Shown one piece after another: positions 51,560-61,476 of a stretch of 64,000 nucleotides of DNA. The DNA lies in contig NZ_JAMFLI010000002.1 in assembly GCF_023502145.1 (NCBI RefSeq), positions 248,001 to 312,000 on the forward strand, in the 5' to 3' direction. The notes below the pieces were generated by a model. That model was given only the letters and a program-made list of their open reading frames with translations. It did no database searches and was not told the DNA's origin. Position numbers and translations under genes: made by a program. The first letter of the stretch is position 1. Each line of letters opens with the position of its first letter. Source of the DNA: Craterilacuibacter sp. RT1T (GTDB taxonomy: Bacteria; Pseudomonadota; Gammaproteobacteria; Burkholderiales; Chromobacteriaceae).

Positions 51560-53416
51560 ATGCCGCAATATCGTTCACGCACTACCACGGCTGGCCGCAA
51601 TATGGCCGGCGCCCGCGCCTTGTGGCGCGCCACCGGGATGAAGGATGATGATTTTGAAAAACCTATCATCGCCATTGCCAACTCGTTCACCCAATTTGTG
51701 CCGGGTCATGTGCATCTGCACAATATGGGCCAACTGGTGGCGCGCGAAATAGAACGCGCCGGCGGCGTGGCTAAAGAATTCAACACCATTGCCGTGGATG
51801 ACGGTATTGCCATGGGACATAGCGGCATGCTGTATAGCCTGCCTTCGCGCGAGCTGATTGCCGACTCGGTCGAATATATGGTGAATGCACACTGCGCCGA
51901 TGCGCTGGTGTGTATCTCTAATTGCGACAAGATCACGCCCGGTATGCTGATGGCGGCCATGCGGCTGAATATTCCGGTGGTGTTCGTGTCCGGCGGGCCG
52001 ATGGAAGCGGGTAAGGTGCAGTGGGGTAATGATATCCGCAAACTGGATCTGGTCGATGCCATGGTCGAGGCGGCCGACAGCCGTATCTCGGACGAGGATG
52101 TGGCCAAGGTCGAGCGCTCGGCCTGTCCGACCTGTGGTTCGTGCTCGGGCATGTTTACTGCCAATTCGATGAACTGCCTGACCGAGGCGCTGGGCCTGTC
52201 CTTGCCGGGCAACGGCTCGATGCTGGCTACGCATGCAGATCGCAAAGAGCTATTCCTCAAGGCGGGACGCACCATTGTCGATCTGGCGCGCCGTTATTAT
52301 GAAGGTGATGATGTCTCGGTTTTGCCGCGCAGCATCGGTTCCAAGCGGGCATTCGAGAATGCCATGGCGCTGGATGTGGCCATGGGCGGCTCGACCAATA
52401 CCGTATTGCATTTGCTGGCGGCCGCCAGTGAAGCCGAAGTCGATTTCAAGATGGCCGATATCGACCGCATTTCGCGTTCGGTGCCGTGTTTGGCCAAAGT
52501 GGCACCGGCAACGCAGAAATATCATATGGAAGACGTGCACCGCGCTGGCGGGGTGATGGCCATTCTGGCCGAGCTGGATCGAGCCGGCATCCTGCATCGC
52601 GACCTGCCGACCGTGCACAGCCCTAGCATGGGCGACGCGCTGGCGGTATGGGATATTTGCGTCAATAACCCGGACAGCGAGACGCACCGATTCTATCGTG
52701 CGGCGCCCGGCGGCGTGCCGACCACCATCGCGTTTTCGCAAAGCATGCGTTACCCCGAGCTGGATCTGGACCGCGCGCAGGGGTGTATCCGCGATAAGGC
52801 CCATGCTTATTCGCAGGATGGGGGCTTGGCGGTGTTGTATGGCAATATTGCCGAGCGTGGTTGCATCGTGAAAACGGCGGGGGTGGATGACTCCATTCTC
52901 AAGTTCACCGGCCGTGCGCGCCTGTTCGAGAGTCAGGATGATGCCGTGGCGGCGATTCTGGCGGACCGTATCGTTGAGGGTGATGTGGTGGTGATTCGCT
53001 ATGAGGGCCCCAAGGGTGGGCCGGGTATGCAGGAAATGCTGTATCCGACCTCTTACCTTAAGTCCAAAGGGCTGGGTAAAGCGTGTGCATTGCTGACCGA
53101 TGGTCGTTTCTCTGGCGGAACCTCGGGTCTGTCTATCGGTCATGTGTCACCCGAGGCGGCCGAAGGGGGGGCTATCGGTCTGGTAGAGGAGGGCGACACG
53201 ATCTTGATCGATATTCCGGCGCGCAGCATTGTCCTGCAAGTGACGGATGAAGAAATGGCACAGCGCCGCCGTGCGATGGAGGCGCGTGGTGTGGCGGCGT
53301 GGAAGCCGCTGGATCGTAACCGTGTAGTCAGCCCGGCATTGCGTGCTTATGCCGCGATGACGACTAGTGCCGACACCGGCGCGGTGCGTGATGTTTCGCA
53401 GCTGGAGCGGCGCTGA
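51560..53416 (+). CDS. ilvD: Dihydroxy-acid dehydratase
   Basis: A 618-residue iron-sulfur enzyme of branched-chain amino acid synthesis, dehydrating dihydroxyisovalerate and dihydroxymethylvalerate. Cluster Cys residues are in [10 protein letters not shown] near residue 122 and [16 protein letters not shown] near 192. [11 protein letters not shown] near 489 and [20 protein letters not shown] near 514 match the family. ATG 51560 follows AAGGAAAAAGC and gives the usual [10 protein letters not shown] start. The 176 bp upstream is structured (CGTGCC 51448-51453 / GGCACG 51474-51479) but lacks a T-run. Confidence 0.97.
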   Translation: MPQYRSRTTTAGRNMAGARALWRATGMKDDDFEKPIIAIANSFTQFVPGHVHLHNMGQLVAREIERAGGVAKEFNTIAVDDGIAMGHSGMLYSLPSRELIADSVEYMVNAHCADALVCISNCDKITPGMLMAAMRLNIPVVFVSGGPMEAGKVQWGNDIRKLDLVDAMVEAADSRISDEDVAKVERSACPTCGSCSGMFTANSMNCLTEALGLSLPGNGSMLATHADRKELFLKAGRTIVDLARRYYEGDDVSVLPRSIGSKRAFENAMALDVAMGGSTNTVLHLLAAASEAEVDFKMADIDRISRSVPCLAKVAPATQKYHMEDVHRAGGVMAILAELDRAGILHRDLPTVHSPSMGDALAVWDICVNNPDSETHRFYRAAPGGVPTTIAFSQSMRYPELDLDRAQGCIRDKAHAYSQDGGLAVLYGNIAERGCIVKTAGVDDSILKFTGRARLFESQDDAVAAILADRIVEGDVVVIRYEGPKGGPGMQEMLYPTSYLKSKGLGKACALLTDGRFSGGTSGLSIGHVSPEAAEGGAIGLVEEGDTILIDIPARSIVLQVTDEEMAQRRRAMEARGVAAWKPLDRNRVVSPALRAYAAMTTSADTGAVRDVSQLERR

Positions 53417-53440
53417 GGGGTTTTGGCCTGTTGTTGTGAG

Positions 53441-53465
53441 CGGGTCGCTATGGCGACCCGTTTTT
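53441..53465 (+). terminator. ilvD terminator
   Basis: CGGGTCGC (53441-53448) and GCGACCCG (53453-53460), loop TATG, followed by TTTTT. Confidence 0.9.
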
Positions 53466-53511
53466 ATTGGATAAATACTAAGGGTCGGTTGTGGGTTATA
53501 CGGGGCAAAGC

Positions 53512-54267
53512 ATGGGGCGGCGGGCTTTTTTGGCGAGTGCGCTGGCGGGGGCGTTGACTGCTTGCAATGAGGGGCAATCACCGCTGGGTAGCTTGTTTGG
53601 CAGGGGGAGTGCACAGCCCTTGCGTGTCGGTATCAACGCCGCTTACGCGCCGTTCGAGTCGCTGGACGCGCGCGGTGAGCCTGTCGGTTTTGATGTCGAC
53701 TTGATGCGTTTGCTTGCTTCGCATATGGGGCGGGAGCTGGTGTTTGTGAATCTGCCATGGCGGCGCCTGTTGCAGTCGCTAGCGCAAAGACGCTTGGATG
53801 TAGTGATTTCGGCCGTTGCGGTTACGCCGGCACGCATGCGTAATTTCTTGTTTACCACGCCTTATTATCGCGAGCGGCAGGGTTTGCTGCGCGCACAGGC
53901 GCTGGCAGCGCTGCCGGTGCAGCAAATCAGGCGTATCGGTGTGCTGGAGTACAGTCGTGCCGATGATCACTTGGCGCGACTTGGTGTTGAGCCCCAGCAA
54001 ATCAAGGCTTACCCGGATGCTGCGCTGATGCAGGCGGCCTATCGGGCAGGCGAAGTCGATGCTTTATTTGGCGATGAGCATGTGTTGCGGGTGTTGCATG
54101 TTGAAGCCGCAGATAAGCTTAGCTTTGATTCTGCGTTCGGACTGGATGAGTATGCAATTGTGTTGCCTATGGGGGCGGAGGATTTGCAGGCGCAGCTGAA
54201 TCGGTCGTTGCAGGTGTTTGAGCGTAGCGGTGCGCTGGCGGCACTGGTGCGTCAGCTGGATATGTGA
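53512..54267 (+). CDS. Amino-acid ABC substrate-binding lipoprotein (orphan)
   Basis: A 251-residue SBP_bac_3 family protein. ATG 53512 gives a signal peptide with twin Arg (MGRRAFLASALAGALTAC), the lipobox Cys being residue 18. GTG 53491 is an in-frame alternative. The mature domain has RVGINAAYAPFESLDARGEP near residue 38 and TPARMRNFLFTTPYYR near 104. No permease or ATPase gene is next to it, so it may serve the transporter at 44-45.7 kb or act as a sensor. It is the last gene before a 450-bp gap. Confidence 0.87.
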   Translation: MGRRAFLASALAGALTACNEGQSPLGSLFGRGSAQPLRVGINAAYAPFESLDARGEPVGFDVDLMRLLASHMGRELVFVNLPWRRLLQSLAQRRLDVVISAVAVTPARMRNFLFTTPYYRERQGLLRAQALAALPVQQIRRIGVLEYSRADDHLARLGVEPQQIKAYPDAALMQAAYRAGEVDALFGDEHVLRVLHVEAADKLSFDSAFGLDEYAIVLPMGAEDLQAQLNRSLQVFERSGALAALVRQLDM

Positions 54268-54442
54268 GGCTGAATGTTCGAAATTGTTGTTTTTTGCCGC
54301 TTTTAGGTCTTGGGGCGGATGTTGTGTGTCGCGACGGGACTTGTTTGAGTTGCTGTCGTGCGCAGATAAGGGGTGTGGCTGAAGCGGCGGTATTAATTAA
54401 TGATTAAAAATCAGTGTGTTGCGATTGCTTGTAAACGACAGG

Positions 54443-54474
54443 CAAAAAAATGCGCGGGATTTGTGGGCCCGCGC
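54443..54474 (-). terminator. Strong minus-strand intrinsic terminator
   Basis: Read on the minus strand, GCGCGGG and CCCGCGC (54474-54468 and 54458-54452) form a 7-bp all-GC stem with a 9-nt loop, followed by A and seven T. No protein gene lies upstream on that strand, which points to a small RNA. Confidence 0.85.
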
Positions 54475-54534
54475 CAAGTCTACAAAGGAGAAATAGAGGA
54501 GAAACTATCAAGAAGCATCACTGCATCTCAACAA
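54444..54534 (-). ncRNA. Candidate small RNA with anti-Shine-Dalgarno tracts
   Basis: A transcript of about 90 nt is predicted from a TTGACA-N17-GATAAT promoter to an intrinsic terminator. Its middle is CU-rich and carries TTTCTCCTC and ATTTCTCCTTT, two copies of the complement of AGGAGA. The 5' part can form a small ATCT/AGAT hairpin, leaving the CU-rich part single-stranded. A GC stem with a U-tail closes it, as in Hfq-bound trans-acting RNAs. Such RNAs in related bacteria pair with ribosome-binding sites of many mRNAs. The 5' end is uncertain by a few bases. I cannot name a known RNA family. Confidence 0.6.
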
Positions 54535-54540
54535 GATCGA

Positions 54541-54569
54541 ATTATCGGTTTTTAGTGGTGTACTGTCAA
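54541..54569 (-). promoter_or_regulatory. Promoter of the candidate small RNA
   Basis: On the minus strand a perfect -35 TTGACA (54569-54564), a 17-bp spacer and GATAAT (54546-54541), which differs from the -10 consensus at one position. The rest of the gap 54268-54717 shows no gene; a 69-codon plus-strand frame at 54450-54659 is not supported. Confidence 0.65.
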
Positions 54570-54717
54570 TCAATCCATGTTCTTAAATCATCAAAATGTA
54601 AGAAAACGTCGCAATTTATGACATTGGATGTCGTTAAACGAAAGTATCCATCTTGCTAGATACTGAATATACGTTATATGCCACAATACCCGTTTTACAT
54701 TGCCGTTTGATGACACC

Positions 54718-55809
54718 ATGCCTAGTCAGCTTCCTGATCCGCGTCAATACCCCGCTTTACTCGCTTCTAACCGCCTGATACACCACGCCGTTGCTGCGCT
54801 TGATGCCAAAACAGATGCCGATGCCGAATCGTGGCGCGAGGGATTGCGCCTGGCGTTGGGTGATGTGCTCAAGCGCGACGATATGTTGACCCTGTCGGTT
54901 GCGCTGGCGATGGCCCCCTCTACGCTTGCCTATCGCGAACTATGGCAGGCCTTGCGTGCTGCGGCCGAGCAGGCCGAAGGCCGGCACGTGTTGCTGTTTG
55001 CCATGCCACTGGTGCTGGTAGCGGCCGCCGACGGTGAAGTTTGTCTGCCGGCTGAAATTAGCGATGTGGCGGGACTTAACGCCTTGCTGCGCCAGTATGC
55101 GGTATTTTCTCCTGGCGCTGAAGTGTGGCTGGGGGGGGCTTTGTTGCATCCGGATACGGTGTCTGATATTTCGGCTGGCCAGATCTATCGTGCGACGCAT
55201 GAAGCGGCAAGCATGATGGATGCCTTGCCGGCTAATCTGGCTGGCCGTGCGGTAAGCGTGCACAAGGATGGTGTTTTCCTGCGTTACCTCCTGGGGGTTG
55301 CCGTGCAGGAAGAGGGGCGTCCGTCTGCGCTTAAACTCGGCGGCACCGTTGGTACGTGGGGCTTGCCATTGATGAAGTTTTTGGGTGAGCAGCTGAAAAC
55401 GGCAGGGCTTAATCTGTTTCCGATTGCCCGCCCCCCGCAAATGTTGATGCAGGCCATGGTGGAAGGTGGCAAGGCGCGGCATGAGGTTGCGCTGCAGGCT
55501 TTTGCCAGTAGCCAAATTCGCCGTCTGCGTGATAAATCGCTGGTGCCGGTTGCGGTATTGGCTGCCCATAGTGGTGGTGAGTTGCGTTTCACCTTGTCGG
55601 CGGCTAGTGGCGAGGGTGCGGATGAGGGTTTTGTCTGGACGCTGTCGCCACTGGATTCGGTGCCGGCAATTGAAGCCATGGTGCGCGAATTGATGGCCGA
55701 GTGTCAGGTCGAGGATGTGCGCATCGTCACGGGCTTGATGGCCGAAACAGAGCAAGGTGAGCGTCTATTTCTGCATGCCGGCAATACTGGACCGGCGTTT
55801 GCGCACTGA
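54718..55809 (+). CDS. Conserved hypothetical protein
   Basis: A 363-residue soluble protein that I do not recognise. It is rich in Ala and Leu, with mixed helices and strands and no signal peptide or membrane segment. Notable stretches are HVLLFAMPLVLVAAADGEVCLP near residue 88 and KLGGTVGTWGLPLMKFLGEQL near 209. ATG 54718 is preferred; a TTG at 54700 would add six residues. No clear ribosome-binding site precedes either. It stands alone between the candidate small RNA promoter and glyA. Confidence 0.7.
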   Translation: MPSQLPDPRQYPALLASNRLIHHAVAALDAKTDADAESWREGLRLALGDVLKRDDMLTLSVALAMAPSTLAYRELWQALRAAAEQAEGRHVLLFAMPLVLVAAADGEVCLPAEISDVAGLNALLRQYAVFSPGAEVWLGGALLHPDTVSDISAGQIYRATHEAASMMDALPANLAGRAVSVHKDGVFLRYLLGVAVQEEGRPSALKLGGTVGTWGLPLMKFLGEQLKTAGLNLFPIARPPQMLMQAMVEGGKARHEVALQAFASSQIRRLRDKSLVPVAVLAAHSGGELRFTLSAASGEGADEGFVWTLSPLDSVPAIEAMVRELMAECQVEDVRIVTGLMAETEQGERLFLHAGNTGPAFAH

Positions 55810-55904
55810 TTTACCTGCATGAGCGGGGAAAGCCGCCGTGTGTATGCGGCAAATGATGTAAAATCACGCCTCGTTACTGAACCCTTGATTTGGAAGAGTT
55901 GAAG

Positions 55905-57152
55905 ATGTTTGCTACTGACCAGTCGATTGCCCAGTTTGACCCCGAACTTTCCGCCGCCATTGAGGCAGAGTGCCAGCGCCAGGAAGACCATATCGAGCTG
56001 ATTGCCTCGGAGAACTACACCAGTCCGGCTGTGATGGAGGCGCAAGGCTCCCAGCTGACTAATAAGTATGCCGAAGGCTATCCGGGTAAGCGCTTCTATG
56101 GCGGTTGCGAACATGTGGATGTTGTCGAGCAGCTGGCGATCGATCGCGTTAAGCAACTGTTCGGTGCCGAGTATGCCAACGTGCAGCCGCACTCTGGTTC
56201 CCAGGCTAACCAGGCGGTGTATTTCTCCATCCTCAAGCCGGGCGACACCGTGATGGGGATGAATCTCGGTCATGGTGGCCACCTGACGCATGGCAGTCCA
56301 GCCAACCTGTCGGGCAAGATGTTTAATATTGTCGCTTACGGTCTTAATGAAAATGAAGAGATCGATTACGACGATATGGAGCGCGTGGCCATGGAAACCC
56401 GCCCCAAGCTGATTATTGGCGGTGCTTCGGCCTTTGCCTTGCGTTTCGATTTCGAACGCATGGGCCAGATTGCCAAGAAGTGCGGTGCTTACTTTATGGT
56501 GGATATGGCGCATTACGCCGGTCTGATTGCCGCGGGTGTTTACCCTAACCCGGTGCCACATGCTGACTTCGTGACCTCGACCACGCACAAGACACTGCGC
56601 GGCCCGCGCGGCGGCATCATCCTGGCCAAAGCCGAGTACGAGAAGAGCCTGAACTCTTCGGTATTCCCGACCTTGCAGGGCGGCCCGCTGATGCATGTTA
56701 TCGCCGGTAAGGCGATCGCCTTCAAAGAAGCACTCAAGCCCGAATTCAAGGCGTATCAGGAGCAAGTGCTGAAAAACGCCGACGCAATGGCGCGCACGCT
56801 GACCGAGCGCGGTCTGCGTATCGTGTCCGGCCGTACCGAAAGCCATGTATTCCTGGTAGACCTGCGCGCCAAGGGCTTGACCGGCAAGGCGGCTGATGCG
56901 GCTTTGGGTAAGGCACACATCACGGTGAACAAGAACTCGATTCCGAATGATCCGGAAAGCCCGTTCATTACCTCCGGCATCCGTATCGGCAGTCCGGCGA
57001 TCACGACCCGCGGCTTTAAAGAAGCCGAAGCGGTGATAGTGGCCAACTTGATCGCCGATGTACTGGATGCGCCGGAAGACGCAGCGGTGCTTGCGCGTGT
57101 CGCGGCTGAAGCGACCGCTTTGTGCCATCGTTTCCCGGTGTACGCCAAGTAA
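55905..57152 (+). CDS. glyA: Serine hydroxymethyltransferase
   Basis: A 415-residue PLP enzyme interconverting serine and glycine with tetrahydrofolate, the main source of one-carbon units. The PLP Lys229 is in [13 protein letters not shown], the folate/serine region in [19 protein letters not shown] near residue 28, and the start is MFATDQS. ATG 55905 has GGAAGAG upstream; an upstream in-frame start would remove that site. It ends at a strong terminator. Confidence 0.97.
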   Translation: MFATDQSIAQFDPELSAAIEAECQRQEDHIELIASENYTSPAVMEAQGSQLTNKYAEGYPGKRFYGGCEHVDVVEQLAIDRVKQLFGAEYANVQPHSGSQANQAVYFSILKPGDTVMGMNLGHGGHLTHGSPANLSGKMFNIVAYGLNENEEIDYDDMERVAMETRPKLIIGGASAFALRFDFERMGQIAKKCGAYFMVDMAHYAGLIAAGVYPNPVPHADFVTSTTHKTLRGPRGGIILAKAEYEKSLNSSVFPTLQGGPLMHVIAGKAIAFKEALKPEFKAYQEQVLKNADAMARTLTERGLRIVSGRTESHVFLVDLRAKGLTGKAADAALGKAHITVNKNSIPNDPESPFITSGIRIGSPAITTRGFKEAEAVIVANLIADVLDAPEDAAVLARVAAEATALCHRFPVYAK

Positions 57153-57171
57153 GCTTGCCTGTCTGTTAAAG

Positions 57172-57205
57172 CGCCGCGCTTCCCGTAGTGGGGCGCGGCG
57201 TTTTT
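57172..57205 (+). terminator. glyA terminator
   Basis: CGCCGCGC (57172-57179) and GCGCGGCG (57193-57200), followed by TTTTT. Confidence 0.88.
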
Positions 57206-57274
57206 GCTGTGTCGTTCACGCGTGTCCGTCAGGCTTCACGCTGCGTGCAGAAATCAATTCAAAGGTCTTGAGCT

Positions 57275-57469
57275 ATGTATTTGCTGGTGGTGGGCTGGGT
57301 GTATGTGATTCTGATGTTTTCGCTGGCGCAAGAGAGCGTAGTTGCCGGCGTATTGACCTTTTTTCTGCTTGGCGTGCTGCCTGTGGTGTTATGGGTGTGG
57401 ATGAAAATACACCGTTTGCGTGCACGGCGCGAGGCGGCGGCATCTGAGCAAGATGATGGCAAAGCTTGA
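57275..57469 (+). CDS. Small inner-membrane protein
   Basis: A 64-residue protein with two hydrophobic segments (LLVVGWVYVILMF and VVAGVLTFFLLGVLPVVLWVW) and a charged Arg/Asp C-terminal tail. Its size, the hydrophobic pattern and the GGTCTTGAG upstream make it a plausible gene. Function unknown. It lies between glyA and the rpsB promoter, which begins inside its last codons. Confidence 0.65.
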   Translation: MYLLVVGWVYVILMFSLAQESVVAGVLTFFLLGVLPVVLWVWMKIHRLRARREAAASEQDDGKA

Positions 57470-57495
57470 GGATTACGCCTTGGCAGTGATAGAAT
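57466..57495 (+). promoter_or_regulatory. rpsB promoter
   Basis: TTGAGG (57466-57471), an 18-bp spacer, then TAGAAT (57490-57495), giving a leader of about 95 nt. Confidence 0.5.
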
Positions 57496-57500
57496 CCCGC

Positions 57501-57597
57501 GTCCCCGGAATTTAGGGGAACTACGCACGTTCGCGCCAAAGGGTGTCCGCAAGGATTTTTGCGCGAACGGAGCCCATAACCCTTAGGAGTTTATTTA
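57501..57597 (+). promoter_or_regulatory. Structured leader of rpsB, candidate S2 autoregulatory site
   Basis: Two hairpins are visible: CCCC/GGGG at 57503-57506 and 57514-57517, and a 9-bp CGTTCGCGC (57528-57536) / GCGCGAACG (57561-57569) stem with a 24-nt apical loop. Ribosomal protein S2 represses its own message through a leader structure in other proteobacteria, so this region may do the same. Confidence 0.55.
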
Positions 57598-58326
57598 ATG
57601 AGCACTACCGTTACCATGCGTCAAATGCTGGAGGCCGGCGTTCACTTCGGTCACCAAACCCGCTTCTGGAACCCAAAGATGGCTCAGTACATCTTCGGCA
57701 GCCGCAACAAGATCCACATCATCAACCTGGAAAAGACCCTGCCACTGTTTATCAGTGCTCAGGACTATGTTCGCCGCTTGGCTGCGAACAAGGGTACCGT
57801 GATGTTTGTCGGCACCAAGCGTCAGGCGCGTGAAATCGTACGTGAAGAAGCTAGCCGTGCAGGCGTTCCTTTCGTTGATCACCGCTGGCTCGGCGGCATG
57901 CTGACCAACTACAAGACGGTTAAGCAGTCGATCAAGCGTCTGGAAGAAAAGTCTGCTGCGCTGGCTAACGCGGACGAAAGCGGTTTCAACAAGAAAGAAC
58001 TGCTGGACATGCAGCGCGAAGTTGAAAAACTCGAGCGTTCGCTGGGCGGTATCAAGGATATGAAGGGTCTGCCAGACGCCATCTTCGTTATCGATACCGG
58101 CTACCAGAAGGGCACCATCGTTGAAGCCCAGAAACTGGGTATCCCAGTTATTGGCGTGGTTGATACCAATAACAACCCAGAGGGTATCGATTTCGTGATC
58201 CCGGGTAACGACGACTCCAGTCGTGCGATTCGCCTGTACGCTCGTGGTATCGCTGATGCGGTACTCGAAGGTCGCGCACAAGCGATGCAGGAAATCGTAG
58301 CTGCCCAACCGGCTGCTGCCGAGTAA
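57598..58326 (+). CDS. rpsB: 30S ribosomal protein S2
   Basis: A 242-residue ribosomal protein of the small subunit. [24 protein letters not shown] near the N terminus and [14 protein letters not shown] near 160 are diagnostic. TTAGGAG precedes the ATG. A hairpin with a T-run between rpsB and tsf should reduce, but not abolish, transcription of tsf. Confidence 0.98.
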   Translation: MSTTVTMRQMLEAGVHFGHQTRFWNPKMAQYIFGSRNKIHIINLEKTLPLFISAQDYVRRLAANKGTVMFVGTKRQAREIVREEASRAGVPFVDHRWLGGMLTNYKTVKQSIKRLEEKSAALANADESGFNKKELLDMQREVEKLERSLGGIKDMKGLPDAIFVIDTGYQKGTIVEAQKLGIPVIGVVDTNNNPEGIDFVIPGNDDSSRAIRLYARGIADAVLEGRAQAMQEIVAAQPAAAE

Positions 58327-58340
58327 GCAGGGAAAACCAA

Positions 58341-58361
58341 GGGGGCGCAAGCCCCTTTTTT
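58341..58361 (+). terminator. Terminator/attenuator between rpsB and tsf
   Basis: GGGGC (58342-58346), GCAA loop, GCCCC (58351-58355), followed by six T. Confidence 0.7.
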
Positions 58362-58402
58362 CCGGTCTGGTTACCTGTTTCACATAATCTAGGAGTTTGA
58401 AA

Positions 58403-59269
58403 ATGGCGGAAATCACCGCGAAAATGGTCGCCGAGTTGCGCGCTGCAACCTCGATGGGCATGATGGAGTGCAAAAAAGCACTGGTCGAAGCCGAAGGCGA
58501 CATGGCCAAGGCTGAAGAAATCCTGCGTATCAAGTCCGGCAACAAGGCTTCCAAGCTGGCCGGCCGTACCGCAGCCGAAGGCGTTATTTCCACCTTCGTT
58601 GAAGGTGGTGTGGGCGCCATGGTTGAAGTCAACTGCGAAACCGACTTCGTAGCCAAGGATGCGACTTTCCTCGCCTTTACCCAGGCTGCAGCCGAAGCCG
58701 TTGCCAAAGCCAATCCTGCCGATGTTGAAGCGCTGTCTGCCGTTATCGTTAACGGTCAGAGCGTAGAAGACATCCGCAAGGCTGCGATTGCCAAGCTGGG
58801 CGAAAACATGACGATCCGTCGTTTTGCCCGCTACGACACGACCGGCAAGATCGCTACTTACCTGCACGGTGCCAAGATTGGTGTGATCGTTGACATCAAT
58901 GGCGAAGAAGCACTGGGTCGCGACGTGGCCATGCACATTGCTGCATCCAAGCCTATCTGCGTATCCAAGGAACAGGTTCCTGCCGAAACGCTGGAAACCG
59001 AGCGCCGCATCTTTACCGAGCAGGCTATTGCCGAAGGCAAGCCGGCCGATATCGCCGCCAAGATGGTTGAAGGCCGTGTACGCAAGTACCTGGCTGAAGT
59101 CACCCTGGTGGGTCAGCAGTTCGTCAAGAACCCTGACATCACCGTAGAGAAGTTGCTGTCCGAGCAGGGCGCAACCGTTAATGCATTCGCTATGTTCGTT
59201 GTGGGCGAAGGCATTGAGAAAAAAGTAGTTGATTACGCTGCTGAAGTGGCTGCTGCCGCTAAGGTTTAA
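58403..59269 (+). CDS. tsf: Elongation factor Ts
   Basis: A 288-residue guanine-nucleotide exchange factor for EF-Tu. The N-terminal UBA-like domain reads [25 protein letters not shown], and the core has [11 protein letters not shown] near residue 77 and HIAASKP near 175. ATG 58403 gives the usual MAEITAK start and has TAGGAG upstream. The TTG two codons earlier is not favoured. Confidence 0.97.
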   Translation: MAEITAKMVAELRAATSMGMMECKKALVEAEGDMAKAEEILRIKSGNKASKLAGRTAAEGVISTFVEGGVGAMVEVNCETDFVAKDATFLAFTQAAAEAVAKANPADVEALSAVIVNGQSVEDIRKAAIAKLGENMTIRRFARYDTTGKIATYLHGAKIGVIVDINGEEALGRDVAMHIAASKPICVSKEQVPAETLETERRIFTEQAIAEGKPADIAAKMVEGRVRKYLAEVTLVGQQFVKNPDITVEKLLSEQGATVNAFAMFVVGEGIEKKVVDYAAEVAAAAKV

Positions 59270-59290
59270 GCCTTAATCCGGCTACGAAGG

Positions 59291-59318
59291 ACGGCACCTC
59301 GTTTCGGGGTGCCGTTTT
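59291..59318 (+). terminator. Terminator between tsf and pyrH
   Basis: ACGGCACC (59291-59298) and GGTGCCGT (59308-59315), followed by TTT. Confidence 0.75.
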
Positions 59319-59357
59319 GCAAATGTACACTATCAAAATCACGAGTCCGAGGACACC

Positions 59358-60077
59358 ATGAGCCAAGCCCCTGCCTATAAACGCATCCTGTTGAAATTGT
59401 CCGGTGAGGCCCTGATGGGAGGGGATAGCTACGGGATCAACCGTGCCACCATCGAACAGATCGTATCCCAGGTCAAGGAAGTGGTTGATATGGGCGTCCA
59501 GGTCGGTGTCGTGGTCGGTGGCGGCAATATTTTCCGTGGCGTATCCCAGGCTGCATCCGGTATGGATCGTGCCACTGCCGACTACATGGGCATGATGGCC
59601 ACGGTGATGAACGCCCTGGCACTGAAAGACGCGATGGAACGTATCGGCATCGTCGCGCGCGTACAGTCGGCGCTGACCATGCAGCAGGTGGCCGAGCCTT
59701 ATGTGCGTGGCAAGGCGATGCAGTATCTGGAAGAAGGCAAGGTCGTGATCTTTGGTGCCGGTACCGGCAACCCGTTCTTTACCACCGATACCGCAGCGGC
59801 TTTGCGCGGTATGGAAATGAATGTGGACATCATGCTCAAGGCCACCAATGTCGATGGCGTGTACACCGACGATCCGAAAAAGAATCCGGAAGCGGTCCGC
59901 TACCAGACACTGACCTTTGATGAAGCCATCTCGCGCAATCTCAAAGTGATGGATGCAACCGCTTTTGCACTGTGCCGCGACCAGAACCTGAATATCAAGG
60001 TATTCAGCATTTTCCGCAATGGCGCGCTGCGCCGCGTCGTGCTTGGCGAAGACGAAGGCACGCTGGTACACTGCTAA
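59358..60077 (+). CDS. pyrH: UMP kinase
   Basis: A 239-residue hexameric kinase phosphorylating UMP to UDP with [16 protein letters not shown] is at residues 9-21, [12 protein letters not shown] near 52, [16 protein letters not shown] near 134, and [14 protein letters not shown] near 163. Its position after tsf is the standard order. UDP made here feeds the UDP-sugars of the eps pathway. Confidence 0.97.
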   Translation: MSQAPAYKRILLKLSGEALMGGDSYGINRATIEQIVSQVKEVVDMGVQVGVVVGGGNIFRGVSQAASGMDRATADYMGMMATVMNALALKDAMERIGIVARVQSALTMQQVAEPYVRGKAMQYLEEGKVVIFGAGTGNPFFTTDTAAALRGMEMNVDIMLKATNVDGVYTDDPKKNPEAVRYQTLTFDEAISRNLKVMDATAFALCRDQNLNIKVFSIFRNGALRRVVLGEDEGTLVHC

Positions 60078-60092
60078 GCATTAGAACACGAC

Positions 60093-60132
60093 AGGCGGAA
60101 ACGGCGAGTGCGCCGCTTTCCGCCTTGTTTTT
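60093..60132 (+). terminator. Hairpin between pyrH and frr
   Basis: AGGCGGAAA (60093-60101) pairs with TTTCCGCCT (60117-60125), with an inner CGGC/GCCG stem, followed by TGTTTTT. Confidence 0.7.
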
Positions 60133-60155
60133 CAGAAATACACTGTGGAGTAAAC

Positions 60156-60713
60156 ATGATCAACGACGTCAAGAAAACGGCCGAGCTGAAAATGCAGAAG
60201 TCGCTGGAAGTCTTCAAGAACGATCTGAACAAGGTGCGTACCGGTCGTGCACATACCGGCATTCTTGATCACGTAATGGTTGATTACTATGGCAGCCCGG
60301 TGCCGGTTGCTCAGGTTGCCAGCGTCAACCTGATCGATGCACGTACGATCGGTGTTCAGCCTTGGGAAAAACCGATGCTGGCCAAGATCGAAAAGGCCAT
60401 CCGCGATTGCGACCTCGGCCTGAACCCGGCAGCGATGGGTGATCTCATTCGCGTACCGATGCCGATGCTGACCGAAGAGCGCCGCCGCGATCTGATCAAG
60501 GTGGTGCGCAGCGAGGCTGAAGGCGCGCGCGTATCGGTGCGCAATATCCGCCGCGATGCCAATAACGAACTGAAGTCGCTGCTCAAAGACAAGGATATTA
60601 CCGAAGACGACGAGCGTCGTACCCAGGACGATATCCAGAAGCTGACCGACAAGTATATTGCCGAAGTCGACAAGGCGCTGGCCGCCAAAGAAACCGACCT
60701 GATGGCGGTGTAA
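60156..60713 (+). CDS. frr: Ribosome recycling factor
   Basis: A 185-residue factor that splits the post-termination ribosome with [26 protein letters not shown] at about residues 23-45 and [27 protein letters not shown] near 109 are diagnostic. ATG 60156 has TGGAG upstream; the frame extends into the pyrH terminator and that part is not coding. Confidence 0.97.
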   Translation: MINDVKKTAELKMQKSLEVFKNDLNKVRTGRAHTGILDHVMVDYYGSPVPVAQVASVNLIDARTIGVQPWEKPMLAKIEKAIRDCDLGLNPAAMGDLIRVPMPMLTEERRRDLIKVVRSEAEGARVSVRNIRRDANNELKSLLKDKDITEDDERRTQDDIQKLTDKYIAEVDKALAAKETDLMAV

Positions 60714-60723
60714 GGGGCTTGAT

Positions 60724-61473
60724 TTGCTTGGTAGTTCAACTGTAGCGGTGCCGGATACGCATCCGGTGCCGCGTCATGTGGCGATTATCCTCGACGGCAA
60801 CGGACGCTGGGCCAAAAAGCGCCTGTTGCCGCGTATTGCCGGTCATAAGCGCGGCCTGGATGCCGTGCGGGAAACGGTCAAGGCTTGTGCTGAAATGGGG
60901 GTCGAGTATCTGACCCTGTTTGCCTTCTCGACCGAGAACTGGCGCCGGCCGCCCGAGGAAGTGTCCTTTTTGATGGGGCTGTTTATCACTGCGCTCGAAC
61001 GCGAAGCCAAGCGTTTGCATGAGCGCAATATCCGTCTCAAGGTGATCGGTTCGCGCGAGCGTTTTGCCCCCGAGTTGCTGGCGCGCATTGTGGCGGCCGA
61101 GGCACTGACCGCGGCAAACACCGGCTTAACGCTGGCCATTGCCGCCGATTACGGCGGACGCTGGGACATTCTGAATGCGGTCAACCAGTTAATTGCCGAG
61201 GGTGCGAGCCATATCAGCGAAGAGGCGTTGTACGACAAGCTGTCTTTTGGCGATGCGCCCGAGCCTGATTTGTTTATCCGCACCGGTGGTGAGCAGCGCA
61301 TCAGCAATTTCCTGTTGTGGCAGCTGGCTTACAGCGAGTTGTATTTCACCGACCTGCTGTGGCCGGACTTTGACCGGCAGGCACTTGAAGCCGCCATTGC
61401 CTCGTACCGGCAACGCGAACGCCGCTACGGGCGTACCAGCGAACAATTGCCGCCCGATCAACAACGAGGCTGA
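60724..61473 (+). CDS. uppS: Undecaprenyl diphosphate synthase (isoprenyl transferase)
   Basis: A 249-residue cis-prenyltransferase that makes the C55 lipid carrier for peptidoglycan and exopolysaccharide. The catalytic Asp24 is in ILDGNGRWAK, TLFAFSTENWRRP lies near residue 64, and the C-terminal DLFIRTGGEQRISNFLLWQ near 181 binds the diphosphate. The start is probably TTG 60724, after AGGGGC; no ATG is available before the conserved core. It overlaps no gene and precedes cdsA by 3 bp. Confidence 0.95.
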   Translation: MLGSSTVAVPDTHPVPRHVAIILDGNGRWAKKRLLPRIAGHKRGLDAVRETVKACAEMGVEYLTLFAFSTENWRRPPEEVSFLMGLFITALEREAKRLHERNIRLKVIGSRERFAPELLARIVAAEALTAANTGLTLAIAADYGGRWDILNAVNQLIAEGASHISEEALYDKLSFGDAPEPDLFIRTGGEQRISNFLLWQLAYSELYFTDLLWPDFDRQALEAAIASYRQRERRYGRTSEQLPPDQQRG

Positions 61474-61476
61474 CCT

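Noticed and set aside
54450-54659. 69-codon plus-strand frame
   Set aside because: Its AAAGGAG and AGAGGAG sequences lie inside the frame and no start codon follows them. The region is better explained by the minus-strand small RNA candidate.
55704-57128. 474-codon open frame on the minus strand
   Set aside because: Antisense of glyA; no family features and no start signals.
57595-58713. 372-codon open frame on the minus strand
   Set aside because: It spans rpsB, the terminator and tsf in antisense and has no protein-like features.
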